From Marinococcus halotolerans DSM 16375 (GTDB lineage Bacteria; Bacillota; Bacilli; Bacillales; Marinococcaceae), in the NCBI RefSeq assembly GCF_000420725.1, contig NZ_ATVM01000016.1:1-64000 (forward strand): a stretch of 64,000 nt of DNA, written 5' to 3'. Both the position numbers and the translations under genes were made by a program. The notes below the pieces were generated by a model. The model saw only the letters and a program-made list of their open reading frames with translations, made no database searches and was not told where the DNA came from. This document shows, in pieces, positions 9,807-21,400 of the stretch (the stretch's first letter is position 1; each line of letters opens with the position of its first letter).

Positions 9807-9807
9807 A

Positions 9808-10533
9808 TTACATCAACCCCTGAACAAGCAGAATAAGCGCGCTCTCGGCTTCACGCATAATGCGTTCAATTTCATCCTGGAACAACACCTGAATACCGAC
9901 CACAAAGGCGTTCATGATGGAGTGGACGATAATCGGCACGAGGATCCGGCCGGTTTTTACATACAAATAAGCGAACACAAAGCCGATCATGGTATAGACG
10001 AGCAGATGGGTGAAATCCAAATGCACGGCAGCAAATATCAGGGAGCTGATAATAGCGGCAATAAAAAAGTTCGTTCGTTTGTACAGCGAGCCGAATATAG
10101 CCTTACGGAACACGAGCTCTTCGAGAATCGGGCCGATCACAGCTACGATAATGACAAAGGCCGGCATGCTGTTAACGAGCTCAATGATCTGCGCCGTATT
10201 TTCGGACGCGGAATCAATGCCGAGCAGGTTCTGTTCGATCAAACCGGCAACGATCTGGCCGGCGTAGGCAAGGGCAAAGCCGATAAAAATCCAGGCGATG
10301 GAATTGGGCCATGGCATTTTTGGTTTATTAAATGCCAGCCGCTGGCCCCGTTCAGGAATCAGCAGGATCAAAATAACAATCAAAGCGACGATAAAGCTCG
10401 CAAAAATCCAGAAGTACGAAGCCTGCTGCGCGGAATCAAAGCTGCCTATGGCCACGAGGGCCGGGACGGCAACGATGCCGGACAGCTGCATAAGTACATA
10501 AATAATAACAATGCTCCAGTAACGTGCGGCCAT
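9808..10533 (-). CDS. ydiL: CPBP-family intramembrane metalloprotease (YdiL-like)
   Basis: A 241-aa multi-pass membrane protein of the CPBP/Abi (CAAX protease-like) family. Catalytic motifs are visible: the glutamates in ILEELVFRKAIFGSL at about residue 147, H in AAVHLDFTHLL at about 182, and HSIMNAF at about 216. Hydrophobic helices fill most of the rest. Located between rex and groES as B. subtilis ydiL. Substrate unknown. Confidence 0.88.
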   Translation of the reverse strand: MAARYWSIVIIYVLMQLSGIVAVPALVAIGSFDSAQQASYFWIFASFIVALIVILILLIPERGQRLAFNKPKMPWPNSIAWIFIGFALAYAGQIVAGLIEQNLLGIDSASENTAQIIELVNSMPAFVIIVAVIGPILEELVFRKAIFGSLYKRTNFFIAAIISSLIFAAVHLDFTHLLVYTMIGFVFAYLYVKTGRILVPIIVHSIMNAFVVGIQVLFQDEIERIMREAESALILLVQGLM

Positions 10534-10744
10534 GGAAGGAAATCACTCCTAATCTCTCTCGGTTAAATCCAGTTTCGAACGCTCTAATTGTATCACAGGT
10601 CTCTGCAGGAATAATAAAGAGAGCAACTGCGAATTTATGACAATTTTCAAATAGAAGGTTAACAAAGAGAGCAGCAGGGAATGTGAATGCAGGTGCCATC
10701 AAGCACCGGAGTGGGAAAAGACAGAAAAAATTTTCGGTTCCCTC

Positions 10745-10773
10745 TTGCAAACAAAGCCCAGGTTGATTAATAT
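10745..10773 (+). promoter_or_regulatory. Probable sigma-A promoter of groESL
   Basis: TTGCAA, 17 bases, TAATAT (a TATAAT overlaps three bases later) directly before the CIRCE element, the usual layout of HrcA-controlled heat-shock promoters. Confidence 0.6.
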
Positions 10774-10784
10774 AATAATTGGGT

Positions 10785-10811
10785 TTAGCACTCGGGTTTA
10801 ATGAGTGCTAA
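10785..10811 (+). promoter_or_regulatory. CIRCE operator (HrcA binding site)
   Basis: A perfect TTAGCACTC, nine bases, GAGTGCTAA: the canonical CIRCE inverted repeat. It shows that groESL is repressed by HrcA and released on heat shock when GroEL is titrated by misfolded proteins. Confidence 0.97.
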
Positions 10812-10881
10812 CAAAATGGTGTTACTGTCGTTTCCGTTACATATAACGGACGATGAAAATATTCTAAGGAGGTTGTTTTCC

Positions 10882-11166
10882 TTGTTAAAGCCTTTAGGTG
10901 ATCGACTCGTACTCGAACAAGTGGAATCAGAAGAAAAAACTGCTGGCGGTATTGTGCTGCCGGACTCCGCCCAGGAGAAACCACAGGAAGGACGCGTGGT
11001 GGCTGTTGGTTCCGGAGCTTTAAAAGACAACGGTGAACGCGTAACGCCGGAAGTAAGCGAAGGCGATATCGTCGTTTATTCGAAGTTTGCAGGCACAGAA
11101 GTAAAATACGACGGCAAAGAATATTTGATCGTTCGCGAAAGCGACATCCTCGCGGTAGTTCAGTAA
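10882..11166 (+). CDS. groES: Co-chaperonin GroES
   Basis: GroES caps the GroEL folding chamber. The start is TTG at 10882, nine bases after a perfect AAGGAGG; this gives the standard 94-aa protein beginning (M)[12 protein letters not shown]. An upstream in-frame ATG at 10801 lies inside CIRCE and cannot be translated from this transcript. The mobile loop region [11 protein letters not shown] is intact. First gene of groESL. Confidence 0.96.
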   Translation: MLKPLGDRLVLEQVESEEKTAGGIVLPDSAQEKPQEGRVVAVGSGALKDNGERVTPEVSEGDIVVYSKFAGTEVKYDGKEYLIVRESDILAVVQ

Positions 11167-11198
11167 TCAGCTTCATTTCGAAATCAATATTTCATTAG

Positions 11199-12854
<1,656 letters not shown>

Positions 12855-12940
12855 TAGAAGGGTATTTCTAACCTTTGAAATCATGTGGATTGCCTAGCCG
12901 ATCCCCAGAAGCTGTTTAAAATACAATTAATTTATTGATT

Positions 12941-12976
12941 AGAGACTACTTCCTAAAAATTTAAGGAGGTAGTCTC
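12941..12976 (+). promoter_or_regulatory. Inverted repeat covering the integrase ribosome site (possible arm sites)
   Basis: AGAGACTACTTCCT and AAGGAGGTAGTCTCT form a 14-bp hairpin around an eight-base loop. Its right arm contains the AAGGAGG of int, so folding would hide the ribosome site. The arm sequence AGACTACTTCCT recurs, inverted and perfect, at 24737-24748 near the other end of the island, as expected of integrase arm-type sites. Confidence 0.6.
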
Positions 12977-12977
12977 T

Positions 12978-13889
12978 TTGTTGTTAAAGTTTGCTTTTCA
13001 GGAGTTTATAGAAGAAAGAAAGTATAGAAATACTACGGATGTTAATATCTTAAATTATAAAACCTTGTTAGGAGGTTTCATAACTCATTGTCTAGAGCAT
13101 GAAGTGATCAATGTAGAAGAGATAACAAGCTATCACGTAAAGTCATTTTTAGTTGCTTGCCAACACAAAGGGAATAAGCCCGGAACACTAAACACTAAAC
13201 TACAAAGAATCAGGGCTTTCTTAAACTACATGGTAGAAGAGGAAATTATTAAAGAAAGTCCAGCAAAGAGAATTAAGTACGTTAAAGATGAAGTTAGGAT
13301 TAACGTGTTTTCAGACGAGCAGGTTAAACAGATGCTAGGTTACTATCGAAGCTTAAAAAGACGTGAGCAAAGTTATTTTGCTTATAGAGGATACATGTTG
13401 ATTGTATTGCTTCTAGGGACAGGAATGAGAAGAGGAGAAATAATAAATTTAAAGTGGGAAGATGTAGACTTAGCAAATTTAAATATACAAGTATTTGGAA
13501 AAACAAGGCGTAAAGAAACAATCTTAATAACAGAAAAATTGAGCAAAGAACTTTCTTCATATTATTTATTTTGTGAGAGACACTTCGGAGCTATAGCTGA
13601 TTATGTTTTTGTTAATAGAAATAATAAGCAGATGACTGAAAACTCTATTATGTTACTGTTTCAAAATTTGCAGAAGAAGATGAATTTTAAAGATGTAAGA
13701 GTTTCTCCTCATACATTTAGGCACACTTTTTGTCATAGAATGGCTTTAAGCGGAATGTCCGCCTTTGCTATTCAAAAAATGATGAGACATGAAAATATTG
13801 CAGTAACTATGCGTTACGTTGCGATGTGGGGTAACGATTTAAAGGAACAAAACGATAAATATAACCCTTTAAATAAAATGGAAATCTAA
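12978..13889 (+). CDS. Tyrosine recombinase / integrase of the groEL island
   Basis: A 303-aa phage-type integrase that should catalyse insertion and excision at the groEL site. An N-terminal SAM-like core-binding domain (about 1-100) precedes the catalytic domain with TGMRRGE (R151), HTFRH (H245, R248), H271 and the nucleophile Y280 in MRYVAMWG. TTG start eight bases after AAGGAGG. AT-rich codon use, unlike groEL. It lies 123 bases after groEL, the common position for an integrase next to its attachment site. Excisionase not seen. Confidence 0.93.
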   Translation: MLLKFAFQEFIEERKYRNTTDVNILNYKTLLGGFITHCLEHEVINVEEITSYHVKSFLVACQHKGNKPGTLNTKLQRIRAFLNYMVEEEIIKESPAKRIKYVKDEVRINVFSDEQVKQMLGYYRSLKRREQSYFAYRGYMLIVLLLGTGMRRGEIINLKWEDVDLANLNIQVFGKTRRKETILITEKLSKELSSYYLFCERHFGAIADYVFVNRNNKQMTENSIMLLFQNLQKKMNFKDVRVSPHTFRHTFCHRMALSGMSAFAIQKMMRHENIAVTMRYVAMWGNDLKEQNDKYNPLNKMEI

Positions 13890-13906
13890 TCTTTTAAAAT
13901 GCAAAT

Positions 13907-13952
13907 AAAAAAGGGAGGATGTTAAATAATTATTAAGCTTCTCCCTTTTTTA
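13907..13952. terminator. Terminator after the integrase
   Basis: AAAAAAGGGAG and CTCCCTTTTTT flank an AT-rich loop. The following 240 bases to 14193 hold no gene I can support. Confidence 0.7.
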
Positions 13953-14192
13953 TTATGAGTGGGGCATGTTTATCACCATTACGATTAGCTACAAGGAGAA
14001 AATGTGGATGTGCTGTATTACCCACGCAACCGCTTCTAAAAATTAATCAATAAAATAAGCATTTTATATTCAAAAGTCTCCTACTCAAAAAAGCTGTTAA
14101 TTTTATTTACCGTATGAAAACTAAACAAATATGCTAAATAAACAGTAGTTTTAGTAAGAAATGATAAAAAATGGATCGAAATTCTATAATTT

Positions 14193-15341
14193 TTATTCTT
14201 CCTCTTCATCTGTATCTTGGACTTCTTGAATAATTTTTAACGCTGCTAAATATTCAGAAGGGTATATATTAGAAAATTTGGCTTGAATAATATCATCGAA
14301 AATTAATCTCTCCATGCTGTTCTCTAAAATATATTCATATTCTGTACCAACGAATATAGCATGGGCTGGTTTGGGGCGCCCGCCTAGAATTTCTAATAAT
14401 TTTTCACTATTATCTTTCTTTTTGTAAGGGTCAGTAAAGAATGAATTTTGAATATTTTGGGCAAGTTTATAGGAGTTATCTAAATAGACTATAAAAAAAT
14501 CTTTGAGTAGTAATTGCGAATCAAATTTTTCGATTTCATTTTTTGGTTTAAGTAGTGTAATTAAATTTGTAGGATAAATATATTCATAACCTTTACTTTT
14601 TAACAATCGGTTTTCTTGTTCCTTGTAATCTTTTACTTTTGGCATGTTGGGTTTTGAAATTATTTCAAATGAAGAAACAAAATGAGCATTTTTAAGTTGT
14701 TTTAATTTATTATTAAGTGTGGCTGCCTTAAAAGGATCAATAATATCATGAACTTCTTTTCCTTTTTCAAGTTTTACTCCGTTGGTTACGCTCATGTGCG
14801 TTATTTCGTTACCATTCATTCTTTTTAGTATACTGACCAAATGATTCTTTAAACGCTTTGATTCTTTAGAAACAATGTGCCAAAACATTGTGTAGCCAAC
14901 CTTGTATTGATCTTCTAATTGTTCGTAATACTCTTGTTTAGATAAATTAGTGTGCTTTTTGCTTGCATAAAACAAAATAGAAGACATTAAACCTAATTCA
15001 TAAGCTAATAAAGGAGTAGTGATAGTAGTATACTTCATTTTGTCACTTAAAACATAATTTAATATCAAATTTTTCGTTATTTCTTCATAAGGAATTTGTT
15101 TTTTACCGTTAAAACTCCTTTTATCAATTCTTTTCAATGGTACTTCTCTTTCAATAATTAACTTATACATTCTTTTATTCTTCACTTTTATAATTTCCCA
15201 ATCTTCGTAAATTTCATTAAGTGTATGATGTAATTTTTCTTTGTGCCCTCCTAATTTTTTATGTTTTTCATAGTAAGCTTTACATTTTGGTGTTCCATAT
15301 AATTGCACAACTTCATACGTAGTTAAAAGGCTTTCAGGCAT
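14193..15341 (-). CDS. Unknown 382-aa island protein, acidic C-terminus
   Basis: I do not recognise this protein. It is lysine-rich and hydrophilic, predicted alpha-helical, begins PESLLTTYEVVQLYGTPKC (a possible helix-turn-helix) and ends in the acidic string DTDEEEE. No signal or membrane segment. It is opposite in direction to the integrase and retron. Its start is followed upstream by a perfect 19-bp inverted repeat and a large hairpin (15359-15553), so it may be a DNA-binding replication initiator or regulator acting there; that is inference from position only. Confidence 0.8.
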   Translation of the reverse strand: MPESLLTTYEVVQLYGTPKCKAYYEKHKKLGGHKEKLHHTLNEIYEDWEIIKVKNKRMYKLIIEREVPLKRIDKRSFNGKKQIPYEEITKNLILNYVLSDKMKYTTITTPLLAYELGLMSSILFYASKKHTNLSKQEYYEQLEDQYKVGYTMFWHIVSKESKRLKNHLVSILKRMNGNEITHMSVTNGVKLEKGKEVHDIIDPFKAATLNNKLKQLKNAHFVSSFEIISKPNMPKVKDYKEQENRLLKSKGYEYIYPTNLITLLKPKNEIEKFDSQLLLKDFFIVYLDNSYKLAQNIQNSFFTDPYKKKDNSEKLLEILGGRPKPAHAIFVGTEYEYILENSMERLIFDDIIQAKFSNIYPSEYLAALKIIQEVQDTDEEEE

Positions 15342-15358
15342 TTAATCACCTCATGATT

Positions 15359-15420
15359 AAAGGATAGAAAATCGGTTGAATTAAAGAAAAAAATATATGG
15401 TAACCGATTTTCTATCCTTT
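15359..15420. repeat. Perfect 19-bp inverted repeat
   Basis: AAAGGATAGAAAATCGGTT at 15359-15377 and its exact complement at 15402-15420, separated by 24 AT-rich bases, in front of the unknown 382-aa gene. Too long and regular for chance; could be an operator, terminator-like hairpin or origin element. Confidence 0.85.
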
Positions 15421-15455
15421 GTTTATTTTCCCAAGTTAAGGACAGCGACTTTTTG

Positions 15456-15553
15456 CTTCTTTTGTGTCGCAACGATTGACGAAAATCATGTAGCGAAGCG
15501 AAGTGATTTTTGTTAATCGCTTCTACAAAAGAAGAACTTGCGCTAGCAAGTTG
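15456..15553. repeat. Nested inverted repeats, possible origin or transfer site
   Basis: CTTCTTTTGT (15456) pairs with ACAAAAGAAG (15525); inside, CGATTGACGAAAATCA (15473) pairs with TGATTTTTGTTAATCG (15504) at 14 of 16 positions, and AACTTGC-GCTA-GCAAGTT follows at 15536. The remaining 285 bases to the retron effector are AT-rich with no gene I can support. Confidence 0.65.
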
Positions 15554-15849
15554 GCACTTTAAGTATAAGTAAAAAAAGGATTTTAGAAAAGAAATTTTTT
15601 ATTACCGATAAAGTACACTTAAACAGTAATTCAAAAAATTATAGTGAAATCCATATTTTTAATAAGCGCCAACTATAAAAAATCACCATTACACTGTTAC
15701 TATAAAAAGTTATAATAAATAGAAAGATATATAAACACGTAATAATTATGATTATAGGTTACAAGCGAATTGGCAGCGAAATACAAAATACTTCAAACTA
15801 AAAAATCTTTGTAGAGTGTAATTATCTATAGAAAGGGATGAATTTATTA

Positions 15850-16779
15850 TTGGCTTTAGACATGAATACTAAAAATACGTTGTTAAAAATACACAATGAA
15901 GTATTTTCGAAAATTAATAAAACATATGTTGATGTTTTTTTATGTGGTGCCGCAAGCGATTCAAAATTTGGTTCACTGCGGGATGGTATTAGAGATGCGA
16001 TGAAAGATTATAAATATGTTAGATTCTTATATCCAGAAGACTTGTTTATTGATATGTTGAATATGAATAAAGAACATAATCTCCTCACACTAGAAAAATT
16101 CTTAGCAGAAAATAGTGATTTAATTTGTATTGTATGTGAAAGTCCAGGTTCATTAGTAGAATTAGGTGCCTTTACGAACAATGATCAAACTTTCGACAAA
16201 GTAATAGCTGTGATAGAAGAAAAAAGAAAAAAAGATAAAAGTTTTATAATGTTAGGGCCAGTTAAACTTTTGGAAAAAAGAAGGAAAGATAAGGTCATTT
16301 ATTATAATGAAAATGATTTGGAAAAGTTATATAACCATTTATTAAAAGCATTTCGTCATAGTAAAAAAAGTGATTTTACAGAAAAAAAGGTACCGAAAAA
16401 TAATTCCGTAAACACTATGATGGGGTTAAATAATTTTATACCATTGTTATTGTATTTTTTTAAAGATATGTCCGTAGATCAATTAACTGATTATATAAAA
16501 TACGTATACATGGAATTAGGACATAGCTTGCATGATTTTGACACAGTTTTTAATTCTGGTTTAAAGTTACTTTATAAAGAAAAACACTTAAATAAATATG
16601 TTAAAGATAATAAATCAGATGATTTAAACAATAAAGACAGTAAAGAATCATTTTATTCTTTAACTGAAAGTGGCTTTAATAGCACAAATAGTTTGTTAAA
16701 AAACCTTAATATATCAAATAGAACTCGCTTCTACGACCGCATCAGATTTGAAATTATGGAAAACAAGTTTTATACTTAA
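15850..16779 (+). CDS. Retron effector: nucleoside deoxyribosyltransferase-like N-glycosidase plus winged helix
   Basis: The toxic arm of a retron. The N-terminal part (about residues 1-165) has the NDT-like fold motifs FLCGAASDS, FLYPEDLF, CESPGSLVELGAF and GPVKLL. I recognise these as matching the effector of retron Eco1 (Ec86), an NDT-family N-glycosidase that attacks NAD during phage infection. The C-terminal part (about 215-309) looks like the winged-helix DNA-binding domain, ending RIRFEIMENKF. The ATG at 15838 overlaps the AGAAAGG ribosome site, so TTG at 15850 is preferred. The msr-msd RNA and reverse transcriptase follow at once. Confidence 0.87.
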   Translation: MALDMNTKNTLLKIHNEVFSKINKTYVDVFLCGAASDSKFGSLRDGIRDAMKDYKYVRFLYPEDLFIDMLNMNKEHNLLTLEKFLAENSDLICIVCESPGSLVELGAFTNNDQTFDKVIAVIEEKRKKDKSFIMLGPVKLLEKRRKDKVIYYNENDLEKLYNHLLKAFRHSKKSDFTEKKVPKNNSVNTMMGLNNFIPLLLYFFKDMSVDQLTDYIKYVYMELGHSLHDFDTVFNSGLKLLYKEKHLNKYVKDNKSDDLNNKDSKESFYSLTESGFNSTNSLLKNLNISNRTRFYDRIRFEIMENKFYT

Positions 16780-16781
16780 GT

Positions 16782-16971
16782 AGCATCCCTCAGTCATTAT
16801 GATTGGTATCGGATAAGCGTGCACATTCTTTAAGATATCGAATCATGGGGGACGGTTCGTCTACCCTTTGTTTAAAGTTACTATTGATTTTCACATTTAT
16901 GCGTTATACTTTCACTATCGTAAAAATTAACGCATAATTGCCAAAAAGTTTTTTAGGGTGAGGGATGCTAT
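16782..16971 (+). ncRNA. Retron msr-msd non-coding RNA (template and primer of msDNA)
   Basis: It is bounded by perfect 12-base inverted repeats, TAGCATCCCTCA (a1, 16782-16793) and TGAGGGATGCTA (a2, 16960-16971), as in all retrons. The msr part folds ATGATT-GTATC against GATATC-AATCAT (about 16800-16846), followed by a GGGGAC...GTC-CCC hairpin. The msd part has a perfect 10-bp stem TTATGCGTTA / TAACGCATAA (16898-16907, 16929-16938) with a 21-nt loop. It should be reverse transcribed and joined 2'-5' to a guanosine near a1; the exact G is not decided here. Confidence 0.88.
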
Positions 16972-18213
16972 ATTTCAAAAAATGAAAATGATTTTGCAAA
17001 TACATTCTTATTAAATTCGCTTAAAATGCCTGTAATAAAAGATTTTGAAATGCTGTCTAATTATATCGGCGTTAGCAAGAAAATTTTGTATTTAATGATT
17101 AAACAACAAGATCAATTTTATAGTTCTTTTCAATTACTAAAAAAGAATGGATCTTATAGAAACATTTCTAAACCAAAGTTTTCTTTAAAATTGACTCAAA
17201 GGTGGATTCTAGAAGAAATACTTTATAAAATTGAAACTTCAAATGAAGCTTTAGCATTTAAAAAAAATGTAAATGGGCCCAAAGATAATGCGGAACATCA
17301 TAAATATAGCTTGTATTTACTACAAATAGACTTAGAAAATTTCTTTCCATCAATTACTAAAAAGCAAGTTTTCTATATATTTAAGAATATTGGTTACGAT
17401 AATAAAGTCTCAAACACTTTATCTAATCTTTGTACTTATAAAGATGTATTACCTCAAGGAGCAGTCACCTCTCCTTATCTTTCTAATTTGATTTGTTATA
17501 AGTTAGATCGAAGATTAAAAGGATTGTGTGGAAAAAGAGGCATTTTATATACTAGATACGCTGATGATTTAACGTTCTCCTGTAATAATAAAAATGATTT
17601 AAAAAAGATTTTTAAAGTTGTTCAAAAAATAATCAATAGTGAAGGTTATCAAATAAATTCTGATAAGACTAGATTCTTGTCTCCTGTTTCGCACAAAAAG
17701 ATTACAGGTATAACCGTTGATAGTAAAAATAAATTGAAGGCAGATAAAAGTTTAAAAAAGAAAGTTAGAGCAATGATTCATAAAGCTATAGTATCCGGAG
17801 ATTATAGTCAAAGTAATAAAATAAAAGGGTACATATCTTATATTGATTCTATAGAAAATGGTTATTATAAAAAAATTATTGAATATATCCATAAATTGAT
17901 TAACAAAGAATATAAAAGTTTCCATCAAGTAGTTGACTGTTATAATAGTAATCGTAATAAACTTTTAAAAGATTTAGAGAAAATGGAATATGAAGATTTT
18001 ATTGAAGAACCCCCGGAAAATTTAGATGAATCAGACATAGAGGATTACATAGGGGAGCAATTTAAAGATTATGTAGATATTTTAAAAGAAAGAAAAAAGT
18101 TTTTAAATAAGCATAATTTCAGTGTTAAAGAAATCAAACATGAATTATCGTTACTTACAATAGGGGAGAAACCTTTACCAAAAAATACAGGTAAACCAGA
18201 AGATTTGTTTTAG
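16966..18213 (+). CDS. Retron reverse transcriptase
   Basis: Makes msDNA from the msr-msd RNA. Retron signatures: NAEHH (about residues 108-112), IDLENFFPSI, LPQGAVTSPYLSN, catalytic YADD (198-201) and the ITG form of the VTG motif. The start is placed at ATG 16966, inside the a2 repeat and seven bases after AGGG, because the resulting N-terminus (FANTFLLNSLKMPVI) aligns with that of the Eco1 reverse transcriptase; the next ATG is 17026, without a ribosome site. 415 aa; about 85 C-terminal residues rich in acidic and lysine positions extend beyond the Eco1 protein. Confidence 0.93.
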   Translation, partial: CYISKNENDFANTFLLNSLKMPVIKDFEMLSNYIGVSKKILYLMIKQQDQFYSSFQLLKKNGSYRNISKPKFSLKLTQRWILEEILYKIETSNEALAFKKNVNGPKDNAEHHKYSLYLLQIDLENFFPSITKKQVFYIFKNIGYDNKVSNTLSNLCTYKDVLPQGAVTSPYLSNLICYKLDRRLKGLCGKRGILYTRYADDLTFSCNNKNDLKKIFKVVQKIINSEGYQINSDKTRFLSPVSHKKITGITVDSKNKLKADKSLKKKVRAMIHKAIVSGDYSQSNKIKGYISYIDSIENGYYKKIIEYIHKLINKEYKSFHQVVDCYNSNRNKLLKDLEKMEYEDFIEEPPENLDESDIEDYIGEQFKDYVDILKERKKFLNKHNFSVKEIKHELSLLTIGEKPLPKNTGKPEDLF

Positions 18214-18235
18214 GAATGAATATAAATTGGGTATT

Positions 18236-18264
18236 GGCTGTTCTAATTTGGGAACAGCCTTTTT
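18236..18264 (+). terminator. Terminator after the retron
   Basis: GGCTGTTC, TAATTTGG, GAACAGCC and TTTTT. It separates the retron transcript from the restriction-modification operon. Confidence 0.85.
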
Positions 18265-18414
18265 ATTATAATAAAACATAATTTACACACAAATAATATT
18301 TGGTTTTTCAGGACTATTTGCCTAATTGTTATTGAAAGGGTAAAATTAGAATTATATTATTGTATTGATTTCGATGTTGAATCTGTAGCTTTATATCTCA
18401 TGGAGGTGTGTGTC

Positions 18415-21400
18415 TTGAACAATAATAATTTTGATTTTCTCTCTTTTAAATGGGATTTGTTAGCAAAACTGGGGAAAATGGCAGAAAAGAATGTATATGA
18501 TGATCCAAATACAACGTTGCTTAAATTACGAGTGCTTGCAGAAACAGCTACAAAATACATACTAGCATTTGAAGAAATCCAAGAAGAGTATGGCACAACT
18601 CAAGTGCAACGTATTCAATTATTAAAAAAAGAAGATCTTATTCATCCAGAATTACAAGAAATTTTGCATACAGTACGCAAAAAAGGAAATAAAGCAGCTC
18701 ATGAGCCTGGATACGGCAGCACACAAGAAGCAATGCTAGTTTTACAGATGTCTCACCGTTTTGCTGTATGGATGATGGAAGTATACGGAGAATGGGACTT
18801 CGAAGCTTTCGAATTTGTAACACCACAGCAAGACAGTGCTCTCAAAGAAGACTTACGCCAGCTGTCCGATGAATATGAAGAAAAAGTAAAAGGCCTTGAA
18901 AGTGAGCTGGAAGAGTTAAGACAAGACCAAACACATGTTAATATTGAAAAAAAAGAACAGCGGCATCGTCGAGCTAGAAAAGCTAGCATGAATTTAGAGC
19001 TAACTGAAGAAGAGACGCGAGTAATGATTGATGAACAGCTTCGTGATGCCGACTGGGTAGCTGATACAGAAGCTGTTAGGTATAGCAAAGGGAGTCGTCC
19101 AGAGAAAAATAAAAATAAGGCTATCGCAGAATGGCCCATGGGTAAAGGTTATGCAGACTATGCGCTTTTTTGTGGATTGGAACTTATAGGTGTAATTGAA
19201 GCAAAAAGACATAATAAAAGCATCATATCCGATATTGAGCAAGCAAAGGAATATTCAAAGAATGTTTCACAGCGTGGAGAAGAAATTATAAATTCACCAA
19301 ATGAACAGTATCGTGTGCCGTTTTTGTTTGCTACAAATGGTCGTCCATACTTTAAACAAGTAGAAGAAAAATCGGGAATTTGGTTTTTAGATGCTCGAAA
19401 ATCTACAAATCATCCTAGACCACTAAAAGGGTGGTATACCCCAAATGGTCTGAAAGAATTGTTAAAGAAAGATGTTGAATTAGCGACAAAGAACCTTCGC
19501 CAGGAGAAGCTTGATTATTTGAACTTGCGCCCTTATCAGGAAGATGCAATTACTGCCGTTGAGACTGCCTTGGAAAATGGGAAGCAGGAAGCCTTGCTTG
19601 CTCTGGCCACTGGCACTGGTAAAACTAGACTGGCTATAGGTTTGATTTATCGTTTGATTAAACATAATCGCTTTAATCGTATCTTATTTTTAGTCGATCG
19701 TTCAGCGTTAGGCGAACAAGCGGAAGCAGCCTTTAAAGATTCAAAATTGGAAAGTTACATGTCTTTTACTGAAATTTTTAATTTACAGACGCTAAAAGAT
19801 ATTCAACCGGAAGAGGAAACTAAAGTAAAAATAGCTACCGTGCAGGGAATGGTTCGTCGCTTATTCTACAATGAAGATGATTCGCAAAAACCAACTATCG
19901 ATCAGTATGATTGTATTATTATCGATGAAGCTCACCGAGGATATACGTTAGATAGAGAAATGTCCGATGTGGAAATGACGTTTCGTGATCATCAGGAATA
20001 TGTAAGTAAGTATAGACAAGTTCTTGAATATTTTGATGCAGTGCGGGTGGGGCTAACCGCTACACCAGCTTTGCATACAAGAGATATATTTGGTTCTCCC
20101 GTGTATACTTATTCTTATCGTGATGCGGTTATCGATGGTTATTTAATTGACCATGGGCCACCTTTCCAATTCGAGACTGTTTTAAAAAACGAAGGTATTC
20201 ACTGGAAAGTCGGTGAAGAAGTAGAAGTATATAATACATTGGAAGGCCAAATCGAAAAAGAAGTTTTGGAAGATGAAATTGACCTGGACGTTGCCCATTT
20301 TAATAAAAAAGTTATTACAGAAAGTTTCAACAGAGTCATCCTAAAAGAACTGACTAATTATGTAGATCCAGAAGGATTAAGTAAGACATTAATCTTTGCA
20401 GCTACAGATGATCATGCAGATATGATAGTGCGTATATTAAAAGAAGAACTGGAAGATTTGCATGGCCCAATAGAAGATAATGCTATAATGAAAATTACTG
20501 GTTCTATCAAAGACCCTTCCTCCGCTATTCGTCATTTTAAAAATGAGCGTTTACCTAATATAGTAGTAACGGTGGATCTATTAACCACAGGTATAGACGT
20601 GCCTGAAATTTCCAATCTTGTGTTTTTAAGAACAGTACGCTCGCGTATACTATATGAACAAATGCTTGGTCGTGCGACAAGAAGGGCAGACGAAATTGGG
20701 AAAGATCATTTCTCAATTTTCGATGCTGTAGGTTTATACGAAGCATTAGAACCATATACGGATATGAAACCAGTAGTAGCGAATCCTACAGTGTCTGTGG
20801 ATCAGTTGTTAGAGGAATTGGAACAAATAGAAGGTACTGAAAACCGAAAAAAACATCAGGAAGAACTAATAGCAAAGATTCAACGGAAAAAGCAGCGGTG
20901 GATGGAAGAAGAGATCGAGGATTTCCAATCATTAAATGGGGGAGAGTCGATTCATGAGTTTGTGGATTGGATAAAGTCAGCGCCAGCCGACGAAGTCATC
21001 CAGAAGCTTCAAAGTAATAAACAAGTAGTGAATTATTTAGATGAAAATCGCAAAAGGCCTTCAAAGCAATATATTTCTACACATGAAGACGAAATCACAG
21101 CTGTGAGAAGAGGATATGGAAAAGCTGACAAACCTGAAGACTATCTACAAGAGTTCAATCAGTTTATTCAGGAAAATATGAATGAAATCCCGGCTTTACA
21201 ATTGGTTTGTACGCGTCCAAGTGACCTGACTCGAGAACAACTTCGTGAGCTGCGGTTAACTCTGGACCAGCACGGATATAACGAAACAAGTTTACAAACG
21301 GCTTGGCGCGATGCGAAAAATGAAGAAATTGCTGCAGATATCATTAGCTTTATTCGTCAGCAAGCTTTAGGAGATCCTCTCATTAGTCATGAAGAACGGA

